Source of the DNA: Triparma columacea
Taxonomy: Eukaryota; Sar; Bolidophyceae; Parmales; Triparmaceae
Assembly (NCBI GenBank): GCA_030267965.1
Contig: BRYA01000287.1
Coordinates: 1 to 64,000 of the forward strand
Direction of reading: 5' to 3'
Length of the DNA stretch: 64,000 nucleotides
Every line of letters begins with the position of its first letter. Within the stretch, counting starts at the first letter, position 1. Of the stretch, positions 20,672 through 31,000 are shown piece by piece. The notes below the pieces were generated by a model. The model was not told where the DNA came from, made no database searches, and worked only from the letters and a program-made list of their open reading frames with translations. Position numbers and translations under genes: made by a program.

Positions 20672-22377
20672 CTATGACGACGTGTCAAACTTTTTAAGTA
20701 GGAGCTCGTGAAGTTGGTCTACAATGTCTTCGTTCTCCTCGCGTTCGGCGACATTTAAATTCTCTACAAAGTCGTAATCCATGAACTCGCTTTCCACGCC
20801 GCGCCAGTCGTAAAGCTCGCGAGCGTAAACGGGCTCGTCGAAGCGCGCTACTAACTTGTCTTGATCCCAAGGATACCACTCAGTGTACCTCCATTCGTCG
20901 ACGCGAATAGAATATCCCATGAAAAGGAAGGTTTCCGACTCGTCGTGGCCAATACCGTTTGATTTCCACGGCTGGTCCATGTCTTTGGGCTTCCGAGGGT
21001 ACTGTGAGAAGGCCGCATCTTTGACGTTCACACCAGAGAGGGAAGAAACGATGGATTTTCCCTCTGGAGGGTTGAGCTTATCGCCGATCGAACTCGGGAG
21101 GGAGATCTCAGCAAGCTCTGCGAAAGTGGGCATGAGATCAACGAGCTCGACCAGCTCTGAAGAACGGGTGTCGAAGGTATCAGGCATCCAGGGTACTGAG
21201 ATGATCAAAGGAACGCGAACTGCTGCCTCCCAATTGGTGTTCTTCGCCCACATCCCTCTTTCGCCGAGTTGCCAGCCGTGGTCGGAATGAAGGATGATCG
21301 CCGTGTCGTCTGCGACCCCTGAGGCTTCAAGAGCATCGAGGAAGCGGCCCACTTGCTCGTCCATTCCAGTGACAGCAGCGTAGTATGCACGACGGGCAAT
21401 CCTGGCGTCAGAGTCCTCGAGAGGCTCGTAGGGGGAGGGGGAGTCGCAGTCGCGAAAAGCAATCTCGGGAATGTCGGTGCCGTTCAAAGTTTTCTGTTTG
21501 GCTACTTCAATCTCGTCGACGTCGTAGAGGGCAAAGTGCTCAGGCTTCGCGATCCAAGGCATATGCGGCTTGTGGAGACCGACTGCTAGGTAAAAGGGGG
21601 TATCTGCGGTACCACCGGGTGCGGCAGCGTTCGTAAGGAGATCGATAGCGTGGTCGATCGTTAGGACGTCTGCAGCGAGCGAGCGAAGTGGGTTAAGTTC
21701 AGTGGGTGGATGCCTCTGCTTGTCTATGATAAACCTCCATGCTCACCTGACATGTCGCCTAGCTCGCGTTCGCACCAAGCGGTCGTAACATTTCCGCCCC
21801 ATCGAGTCTCTGGACAACCAAGGAAGTCGACCCCCTGCGTCCAACCAGGATTTCTGTAAGGCAAAGATTCCTCTGACCATGATCTAAAGCTGTCGTACTC
21901 GAATATTGCATTCCAGATGCCGTTCTGAACAGTGTCATGGTAGGTCTTTCCGCTCCCCAGGGCCTTGAATCCCGCGGCAAGGAACATGCCAGGGAGCGAG
22001 GTCCATAATTGAGAATTTTTATTACCCATGTAGCGCCAGTTGTCGATAAGGTTCCATATTTTTGTAGTATCTGGGTACCTTCCAGTCATGTAGGATGCGC
22101 GAGAGGGGTTACAGAGCGCCTGTTGGGCATAAGCTCTATCATATACAACACCTTTCTTGGCCAGTCTGTCAATATTGGGAGTTTTGATCGGATGGTTTGG
22201 GTTGTAGGCGCCAATTTCGGTGCGCAAATCATCTATCTGGATATGGACAATGTTGTGGGCGGAGATCAGAGGGAGAAAGAGTAGGAGGAAAAGAAAAGTA
22301 AACATTGTTGCTGTTGTCGAACGATTTAAGGTGGGAGGTGCTTTGGGGTTCTGGGGGGTTTGGTTATTTGCGGTCAT
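20672..22377 (-). CDS. Secreted sulfatase, iduronate-2-sulfatase-like
   Basis: Exons 22377-21747 and 21669-20672 (phase 1) give 542 residues. The sulfatase signature CNPSRASYMTGR lies near residue 89; its Cys would be converted to formylglycine. Metal-site motifs are also present: the early QIDDLR Asp pair and the late HSDHGWQLGERGMW. The order HNIVHIQIDDLR ... WNLIDNWR ... LAVGLHKPHMPW is that of the iduronate-2-sulfatase branch. An internal Met at 22305 opens a classical signal peptide (MFTFLFLLLFLPLISA), so the true start may be 22305 rather than 22377. The protein should act in the secretory pathway or outside the cell on sulfated polysaccharides. Activity needs a formylglycine-generating enzyme elsewhere. 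Confidence 0.9.
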
Positions 22378-22642
22378 GATTTTGGTGACTAGATGCGGAT
22401 ATGAAGTCCGGTGAGTGAGATAGGGGGGCGGATGGATAGGGGGAGAAGAGGGTAAGAAACTGATCGCGATCTTGCAAACTGAGAAAAAGGGGGAGAAAGT
22501 GGTCAAAAGGTATTTTGTTAGGAAGCAGGGGGGGAGGGGGGGGGGGGGGCTGTTATGCAGGGCTGCAAGGCAAGGGTGGGGAGAATCGAAGATGTCGCTC
22601 GGAGTTATTGATGACAACAACACTTTCTTATTATTTCGCAGT

Positions 22643-23399
22643 TCAAGCCGTCCAGAATCCTTCGACCAGCTCGCATGACCCGTTCTCAATCATGGCGGCA
22701 TCGGGATAAGCCTCGTAAATAACCTTGATGACTTCCTCGTCGCCCACATTGACTGCGACGTGGAGGGGAAGGTCGTCCATCTCATCTGGCTCCTTCACGG
22801 CATCGGGGTTCGCCGTGAGCAGGGCCTTCACAATGGATACCGGGAACTTCCTCGATATAGATGACATAAGGGCAGTCTCCCCCAACCTGTTGAGGCCTCG
22901 TGCTGACTCGGGATTGATGAGGCTTGTCAGGAAGTCATTGCTGCGGAGCACGAAGCGGAAAACGAGAGCGATGTGCGGTTCGCGGTGCGGGGTTGAGATC
23001 AGCGAAAGCGTGTAGGGGAAGCGGGGAAGGGCGGCCAAACTTCAGCAGCCTTGTTGCGCCCCTTCGCTCTTTCTCTCCCCTCTCCTCTCCACCCTCTTAC
23101 CTGTAGATTGCGTTCTCTACGCCCATTGCCAGAAGCAGAGGGAATTGGTTGTGCGAGCTAGGGATAGTGGCGGCGTCTGGGAACGCCTTCATAAGTGCTT
23201 CGGCGACGTCCAAAGGGCAGCCCATTGAAAGGGCAAGGTGAAGGGGCAGGTCGCCAGATCTCGGCACTTTCGCGGTAGTATCAAAGATCTTCAAGCATGA
23301 TCGCACCTCACACCAGTCTTTGTTGAGGCAGAGATCGTGGAGAATGAAGTCAAATCCTTGAACTTTCGACGATATGGATTGTTTTGTGACATCATCCAT
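22643..23399 (-). CDS. Short ankyrin-repeat-type protein
   Basis: Exons 23399-23101 and 23039-22643 (phase 2) give 231 residues. Repeats of the type SGDLPLHLALSMGCPLDVAEAL ..., LGETALMSSISRKFPVSIVKALL and MDDLPLHVAVNVGDEEVIKVIY contain the LPLHxA core and an AxPDAA loop. This variant is common in stramenopile ankyrin proteins and is a protein-protein interaction scaffold. The acceptor at 23040 (GCTGAAG) has a weak pyrimidine tract, so the second exon could begin slightly differently. No enzymatic domain is present. Confidence 0.75.
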
Positions 23400-24003
23400 T
23401 CTCCGTGACGAGGGGAGGGTGAGAAATGACCAGAATGTACAATTAAAGGAGTGAATTAGGGGACTAAGAATTACTTGTATGTATGCTTGTGCGGGGAAAA
23501 AAGGCACAAACAAATTCCTACGTCTAGTAGTAAACACACAACACAGTGAGATGGGTTTGGAATTCGGGATTGTTTTTTGGGAGTGTGACACCAATCTCGA
23601 GAAATTTGTGAAGGTATTTATAGTGATATTGACTGCTAGCGTAGCTTTTTACCCCCTCATGTACCTATCCTTAGCGATCTTACATTGATATTGAATCGTT
23701 ATCACCCCTTTCAAGCTCAATCAAGCTCAATCAAGCTCTTCTCATCTCCTTTTTCGTCTTATTGCACCCTGTGTTCTTTTTGTTCATTTGTGGCTCCTCT
23801 ACGCCCCAATTAGAGCCCACTTGTCGCACAATCGACAGGGTAGTGTCGTCTTTTCATGAGACAGCGTCCTCACCCTTGCTGCTACGCACTCAATCTAACA
23901 AATCCCACAAAACATCTCCTTTTCGCTCGCATGTGCACCTCAATCTAACAAATCTCACAAAACATTTCCTTTTCGCACGCACGTGTCACCTTCAGATTCA
24001 GAT
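23400..24003. other. Upstream region of (GK)n gene copy 1
   Basis: From about 23598 this region is nearly identical to the sequences before copies 2 and 3 (from 25093 and 26723). Shared features are GCTAGCGTAGCTTTTTACCC, a triple CAAGCTCAAT repeat, and a double CAATCTAACAAATCCCACAA repeat shortly before the ATG. The promoter was duplicated together with the gene. A run of CTCAATCTAACAAATC.CACAAAACAT occurs twice per copy. Confidence 0.7.
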
Positions 24004-24711
24004 ATGAAGTTTCAAGTGATCCTCCACGTACTCAACGTCGCTCTATTGTTCTGTGCAGTTGCCGTCCTCCTCAAGGACAAGAGCTCCATCAACGACTCTG
24101 CCACCGGCTTTGTCTCAGAAGGTGCGGAAAGCTCAGGCAGGACCCTTATGAGGGCAGGCAAGGGCAAGGGCAAGGGCAAGGGCAAGGGCAAGGGCAAGGG
24201 CTCTGAGTGCTACGACGACGACGGGGAACTTCAGGTCGACTGGGCCGGCACGTACGGCGAATGGTTCAACAAGGGGTACGTCAGTGTTGTCGAAGGCGTC
24301 CCTTCTTCCTCTTCCCGGTTTCCCGTGGGACCAATCTACCCGGGAGCGACCTTCGATATTGAGCATGGCCCTTCGGGTACGAACTCTTACCAGTTCGCTT
24401 TGTCTAAGGGTTCGAGCGATATAACGATCGCCCAGGTATTCGACGGCAAGCTCATGGGGTGAGTACACTGTACGCAAATTCCCAATGTAATCTCCTAACA
24501 AAGCGTTGGCATATCGCATGCGCTCCTCGTCGTCCGCAGCGTCGACATCACGGACCCGGGTTTTTGGATTTTCAAGCCTACCGTGATCGGAAAGGATTGC
24601 CAAGTCCTGCGCATGAATGCGATCTACCAAGAGAACGGCTTTGCATGCCCGGAGGTGACCCAACAGTGCACCACGTCCAGTTGGATTTTGGTGTTTAACC
24701 GAGTTGAGTAA
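24004..24711 (+). CDS. Small membrane-anchored or secreted (GK)n protein, copy 1
   Basis: Exons 24004-24458 and 24540-24711 (phase 2), 208 residues. The N-terminus (MKFQVILHVLNVALLFCAVA) is a signal peptide or anchor, followed by a Ser/Thr stem with SSGRTLMRA and a Gly-Lys dipeptide tract of about eight units. A conserved ectodomain follows: SECYDDDGELQVDWAGTYGE, FDIEHGPSGTNSY, VFDGKLMG, FWIFKPTVIGKDCQVL and a C-terminal pair of Cys. The even, alternating strands look like a beta-sandwich. No family recognised. Unlike copies 2 and 3, this copy runs straight through the position (24295/24296) of an intron that they carry. Confidence 0.85.
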
Positions 24712-24931
24712 CACACCCCTAACAGGTGAACGGCGTCAAATAGGGACGGACACAAAGGTTTCCTTTTTGACGGGGGAGGGGGGGAGAGCTGAGGGGAGGA
24801 TTTCAATTCCTAAGTAAAGTAATGTACATAGGAATCCTAATTGACGATTTGCTGTACAATTGGCACTTTTATATTTGCAAAAGCCCCCCCCCTACCCTCG
24901 ATAACCTTGAAGCTGATCTTCTCTTTCGAAA

Positions 24932-25001
24932 AGCACCGCCTCCTCGTAATGAAACTCCCTCCAGCTCGCCCAATCCCCCATGTTCCACAGCACCGTTGGT
25001 G
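24932..25001 (-). pseudogene. Fragment of the RecQ4 gene 3' end
   Basis: Seventy bases closely match 28077-28143, the part of the RecQ4-like gene that encodes TVLWNMGEWASWREFDYEE. Here the frame is lost just after NMG.WA by small indels. The fragment follows copy 1 of the triplicated gene, in the place RecQ4 occupies after copy 3, so it was carried along when the unit duplicated. Confidence 0.85.
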
Positions 25002-25494
25002 TAAACAGTTGAGATGGCTTTTGCTTCCAAAAGTGAGGGTGGAAATTAATTGAGGACTCCAATTTCTGCTTTGTTGTTTCACTTTTTGGGTTCGAGAAAT
25101 TTGTGAAGGTATTTCCAGTGATATTGACCGCTAGCGTAGCTTTTTACCCCCTCATGTACCTGTCCTTAGCGATCTTGCATTGATATTGCATCGTTATCAC
25201 CCCTCTCAAGCTCAATCAAGCTCAATCAAGCTCTTCTCATCACCTTTTTCGTCTTATTGCACCCTGTGTTCTTTTTGTTCATTTGTGGCTCCTCTACGCC
25301 CCAATTAGAGCCCACTTGTCGCACAATCGACAGGGTAGTGTCGTCTTTTCATGAGACAGCGTCCTCACCCTTGCTGCTACGCACTCAATCTAACAAATCC
25401 CACAAAACATCTCCTTTTCGCTCGCATGTGCACCTCAATCTAACAAATCCCACAAAACATTTCCTTTTCGCTCGCACGTGTCACAGATTCAGAT

Positions 25495-26286
25495 ATGAAG
25501 TTTCAAGTGATCCTCCACGTACTCAACGTCGCTCTATTGTTCTGTGCAGTTGCCGTCCTCCTCAAGGACAAGAGCTCCAACAACGACACCGCCACCGGCT
25601 TTGTCTCAGAAGGAGCGGAAAGCTCAGGCAGGACCCTTATGAGGGCAGGCAAGGGCAAGGGCAAGGGCAAGGGCAAGGGCAAGGGCTCTGAGTGCTACGA
25701 CGACGACGGGGACCTTCAGGTCGACTGGGCCGGCACGTACGGCGAAGCGTTCAACAAGGGGTCCGTCAGAGCTGTCGGAGGTGAGTTATAGGACGCGAGG
25801 CTGTCGCATAATCAAAATCATTTACCCCCTCTTCCACCCCCCCCCCCTCCAAATAGGCGTACCTACTTTAAATGCTCCCATCGGACAAAACTACCCGGGT
25901 TTTACCTTCGATATTGAGGAAGGCCCTTCGGGTACGAACTCTTACCAGTTCTCTTTGTCTCTCTATCCGGGCGAACTAACGATCGCCCAGGAATTCGACG
26001 GCAAGCTCATGGGGTGAGTACACTGTACGCAAATTACTTCCCGCCAGCTACAGTGGCCAATGTAATCTCCTAACAAAGCGTTGGCATATCGCATGCGCTC
26101 CTCGTCGTCCGCAGCGTCGACATCACAGACCCGGGTTTTTGGATTATCAAGCCTACCGTGATCGGAAAGGATTGCCAAGTCCTGCGCATCAATATGATCT
26201 ACCAAGAGAACGGCTTCTCATGCCCGGAGGAGACCTCAGAGTGCACCACGTTAAGTTGGATTTTGGCGTTTAACCGAGTTGAGTAA
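25495..26286 (+). CDS. Small membrane-anchored or secreted (GK)n protein, copy 2
   Basis: Exons 25495-25780, 25857-26013 and 26115-26286 (phases 1 and 2), 204 residues. Signal/anchor, GK tract (six units) and ectodomain are as in copy 1, with replacements mainly around the first junction (VRAVGG|VPTLNAPIGQNYPGF). The extra 76-nt intron (25781-25856) has a poly-C acceptor and is shared with copy 3. The second intron contains an extra short insert relative to the other copies. Confidence 0.85.
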
Positions 26287-26572
26287 CACACCCCTAACAG
26301 GTGACGGCGTCAAATAGGGACGGACACAAAGACGAGGGGTTTGTGGTTGATATTTTCAAGGTTTAAGAGGGGGCTTCTAGACACTTGGAGGTGTGGGGGG
26401 GGGTCGCTGAGGACCAAACCAATGGGGCTTGAGTTTTAAATAATTCGCCTTTATTCTCAAAAATGCAATACACGTCGATTTGCTGTACAATCCGCGCTTT
26501 TATATTTGCAAAAGCCCCCCCCTACCCCTCGTAACCTTGAAGCTGATCTTGTCGTACGCATCTCTTTCGAAA

Positions 26573-26631
26573 AGCACCGCCTCCTCGTAATCAAACTCGC
26601 CCAATCCCCCATGTTCCACAGCACCGTTGGT
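26573..26631 (-). pseudogene. Second fragment of the RecQ4 gene 3' end
   Basis: About 59 bases match the RecQ4 3' coding end. Compared with the fragment at 24932 it has lost twelve bases (TCCCTCCAGCTC). It still reads TVLWNMGDWAS on the minus strand but is not connected to any RecQ coding sequence. Confidence 0.8.
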
Positions 26632-27128
26632 GTAAACAGTTGAGATGGCTTTTGCTTCCAAAAGTGAGGGTGGAAATTAATTGAGGACTCCAATTTCTGC
26701 TTTGTTGAGACACTTTTTGGGTTCGAGAAATTTGTGGAAGGTATTTCCAGTGATATTGACCGCTAGCGTAGCTTTTTACCCCCTCATGTACCTGTCCTTA
26801 GCGATCTTACATTGATATTGCATCGTTATCACCCTTTCAAGCTCAATCAAGCTCAATCAAGCTCTTCTCTTCACCTTTTTCGTCTTATTGCTCTGTGTTC
26901 TTTTTGTTCATTTGTGGCTCCTCTGCGCCCCAATTAGAGCCCACTCGTCGCACAATCGACAGGGTAGTGTCTGTTTTCTCATGAGACGGCGTCCTCGCCC
27001 TTGCTGCTACGCACTCAATCTAACAAATCCCACAAAACATCTCCTTTTCGCTCGCATGTGCACCTCAATCTAACAAATCCCACAAAACATCTCCTTTTCG
27101 CACGCACGTGTCACCTTCAGATTCAGAT

Positions 27129-27904
27129 ATGAAGTTTCAAGTGATCCTCCACGTACTCAACGTCGCTCTATTGTTCTGTGCAGTTGCCGTCCTCCTCAAG
27201 GACAAGAGCTCCAACAACGACACCGCCACCGGCTTTGAAACGGAAAGCTCAGGCAGGACCCTTATGAGGGCAGGCAAGGGCAAGGGCAAGGGCAAGGGCA
27301 AGGGCAAGAGCTCTGAGTGCTACGACGACGACGGGGAACTTCAGGTCGACTGGGCCGGCACGTACGGCGAAGGGACCAACAAGGGGTACGTCAGAGCTGT
27401 CGGAGGTAAGTTATAGGGTGACGCGAGGCTGTCGCATAATCAAAATCATTTACCCCCTCTTCCACCCCCCCCCCCCTCCAAATAGGCGTACCTTCTTCCA
27501 TTGATTTTCCCGATCCCAATCCCAATCCCCCGATGGGGAGGAACTTCGATATTGAGGAAGGCCCTTCGGGTACGAACTCTTACCAGTTCTCTTTGACTAG
27601 CTATCCGGGCGATATAACGATCGCCCAGGTATTCGACGGCAAGCTCATGGGGTGAGTACACTGTACGCAAATTTCCAATGTAATCTCCTAACAAAGCGTT
27701 GGCATATCGCATGCGCTCCTCGTCGTCCGCAGCGTCGACATCACGGACCCGTCTTTTTGGATTTTCAAGCCTACCGTGATCGGAAAGGATTGCCAAGTCC
27801 TGCGCATCAATGCGATCTACCAAGAGAACGGCTTCGCATGCCCGAAGGAGACCCAACAGTGCACCACGTCCAGTTGGATTGTGGCGTTTAACCGAGTTGA
27901 GTAA
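27129..27904 (+). CDS. Small membrane-anchored or secreted (GK)n protein, copy 3
   Basis: Exons 27129-27405, 27486-27651 and 27733-27904, 204 residues. It has the same organisation as copies 1 and 2, with a slightly shorter stem (GFETESSGRTLMRAGKG) and a Pro/Asn/Asp segment after the first junction (IDFPDPNPNPPMG). The intron at 27406-27485 matches that of copy 2. The gene ends about 130 bases before the convergent RecQ4 stop codon, so the two probably overlap in their 3' untranslated regions. Confidence 0.85.
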
Positions 27905-28036
27905 CACACCCCTAACAGGTGACGGCGTCAAATAGGGACGGACACAAAGGTTTCCTTTTTGACGGGGGAGGGGGGGAGAGCTGAGGGGAGGATTTCAATT
28001 CCTAAGTAAAGCAATGTAGAAGTTCATGTCCTAAAA

Positions 28037-31000
28037 TTACATCCCTTTAACCCCGCAAATCTTCCTGCAGTTCTCCAGCACCTCCTCGTAGTCAAACTCC
28101 CTCCAGCTCGCCCACTCCCCCATGTTCCACAGCACCGTCGGTGCTAGCCTTGGGTGGTCCAGCCCGTGGAGTACGTTCGTGACGGCCCTGGCAGCGTACT
28201 CTTCGCATCCCGACCCTCCCATGGTTACCGCCCCTTCCGGGAACCCGCTGGCGTCAAATGCCAGGTCGTGCATTATGTTGTTAGCGTCCCTGACCAGCCT
28301 CCTGAACTCGACGTCTCCCATCTTGGCCGAGTTTATTTTAGGGATCGCCATGCCGTCGAGGGTGGCCCTGATCTCCTTGTCGTTGGTCTTACCCTGAAAG
28401 TACCCAACCACAATCTCGCTGAAAACCTTCTTCCTCCTCTCCACCATCTCAACCTCTTTTTTCTCCGCTGCTTCGCTGCCCTTTTCTTCGTCCTCCTCCA
28501 CCTCCTTCCTCGCCTCCTCCTTATTGCATTTAAAAATCGTCCAGAGTATCCGCCAAACCTCGTCGACCTTCTTCTTGCAGCTCTCCTCCTGTTCCCTCAT
28601 CCTGTTCAGCAGCTTCTTCTCGACCTCCTCTCTCCCCTTCCCTTCCCTAAATGCCTCCACCCCGCTCTTGTTCAAGTTGACAAGGAACCCCTTCCCCCTA
28701 GCGCTAGTGTCAACCGTAACCTCAAGTTCCCCCTTGTTCTCCAGTCTCCTCAGAGCCGCATAAACGTGCCTCGGCCTGCACCCCTGTCCCATGCTATTGG
28801 CCACCCTGACAACCCCGAACTTCCAGTTCCCCTTGGCGTACGCGAAGAATCCCCTGTCCATGGCTGTTCCTCCTAGCTCCTCTAGGCGGGCTGAGGCTGA
28901 GTCTCCCCCGACCTTCGTTCCGCACTTAACGATGCACTTGGCGACGGGTTCAGAGAGCTCTTCGAGTGCCCTCTTCTTCATCGTTACTGTGACCCTGTCT
29001 ATCATGGTCCCTTCTAATCGGAGTAGCCTACCGAACTCCTCCTCCTCCATCAAGCTCGCCATCGTCTCTACCGTCTCCTCCCTAACGTCGCACCCCACAA
29101 CAGCCTCCATAACCGGCACCCCAATGTCAAGCTCCCCAATAACGCACCCCTCCCTGAACTCCTCAGGTACATCCCCAACGACTTCCCTTGTAGCCCTCTC
29201 CACGACGTCCAAGAATCCCTTAATCTGCACCCGTTCCACCCCCCCCCCATGGCTCAGGCTCCTCTGCGCGACTGCGTCCTCCCTAATAACAACGCACCTC
29301 GCCTTAGCCTCCTCCCCGTCTCTTCCCGCTCTTCCGATTTCCTGTACGTAATGTTCAAAGCTCTTTGGCAGGCACGCGTGAATCACGCCCCTTACGTCCC
29401 CCTTGTCAATCCCGAGCCCGAACGCCACCGTTGCAACGATTACCCTGCACTTCCCTTTCATGAACCTAGCCTGACTTGATGACCTGTCGTTCGCGGACAT
29501 GCCTCCGTGGTAGTAAGTAACGCCACCGTCGACACCGCTGCCCTTGAGGAGATCGCAGAGAGCCTCCGCCTGTTTCTTTGTCCACACGTACACAATGGTG
29601 CTCCCTGTAGCCATAACCCCCCTTCCAAACCCCAGCTTTTCCAGTTCATCATCCCTCCCCCTTCCTTTATGTTCTTCCTTCTTCCTCAGTGGTTTCAGCA
29701 TGTTAATAACGACGTTCCTCCTCCCGTCTTCCCCATCAACGACAACCGCCGCTACGTCTATGTTCCCTCTCTCCGCGCTCAGCACCCTGACCCCCTTCCC
29801 TGCATCCCCCCTGTCAGGGTTGTCCTTCTCTTGAAGTGTATTGTCAGTGAACTCACCAACCCTACCTTTGTTTATACCCAATGTATCACAAACATCATCA
29901 ATAACCTCCTCCCCCGCCGTCGCCGTCAGCGCAAGTACAGCCGCTGGTTGTAGATGTTTAAGTATCCCCCTAATCCTCATATAGCTCGCTCGGAAGTTAT
30001 GACTCCACTGGCTTAAACAGTGCGCCTCGTCGACACAAAGCAAACTAACATTCGGTAACGGTCTCTTATGTTCCCCTTTCTCCCCGTCGTACGCTGGCCT
30101 TAAAAGTCTCTTAAACGCTGCCCCGCATAGTCTCTCAGGTGAGACGAACAGTACTTTAATCCTCCCCTTAACGAGGTCGTCTACAACCAGTGCCTGCTCA
30201 GCCTTAGTCAGTGATCCGCTCAACGTCGCCGATATACACGATGGTGGTAGGCGTCTTATCTGGTCCTCCATCAAGCTAATAAGCGGGCTAACAACGATAG
30301 TAAGTCCGGGTAAAATAAGGCTCGGTAGTGCGTATGTTAGCGATTTACCACCCCCGGTTGAGGCGACGAGGAGAGAGGAGTTGGAGGAGAGGACGCGGTT
30401 TATCGCCCAGGCTTGACCGGGGAGGAACGACTTGTGGTGGAAGGAATCGCGGAGGACGGTTAGTGGGTCCATAGGTTGGGACGACGACGGTGGGCCGAGG
30501 GAGCTGGGTAGGGAGGTGTGGGAGGGTGTGTTTGATTCGGTGGCTTCGTTGGCGGTAACTTCTGACGTGTCGTTCGAGGTGGTGTTCGCCTGTCCCTTTC
30601 CCCACATCATACCGTCACCCTCAATCTCTAGGCTGTCGTCTGAGTCTGAGTCGACGTCAAAGTCTCCCCCGACGTCCTCTTCTCCCCTAACCTCCTTGTC
30701 TTCCCCTTTCTCTTCCTCCATCTTCTCTACCTTCCCCTCCTTCTTCTCATCGTCCTTAAAATCCCCCCCCTCACACCCCTTCCTAATTTCCCCTTCCACC
30801 CAAACCATAACCTTCCTAACCATCTCCCCCTTACTTTTCCCCTCCACCCCATACTCCCCCTTAATTTCCTTCATTGTCATTTTATTAACCCTCCCTCTCC
30901 ACTCCCCCATTTTCCTTTCCACCCATCCATCCTTAGTCCCTGATTTCTTTATCCGTTCTTTAATACCACCACCAGTATCCATTTCCCACATGAAGAAATC

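Larger units (their letters stand above)
23598..28017. repeat. Tandem segmental triplication (about 1.2-1.6 kb units)
   Basis: Three units start at about 23598, 25093 and 26723, each with an upstream region and one small (GK)n gene. Units 1 and 3 also share the 3' flank (to 24824 and 28017, AGCTGAGGGGAGGATTTC). Units 1 and 2 share a trailing segment with a fragment of the RecQ4 3' end plus a block ending GGAAATTAATTGAGGACTCC. Units 2 and 3 share an intron absent from unit 1. The mosaic implies unequal exchange or gene conversion after duplication. Confidence 0.9.

Noticed and set aside
28154..28876. 240-codon plus-strand frame within the RecQ4 region
   Set aside because: Antisense to the conserved helicase C-terminus; no recognisable protein features.
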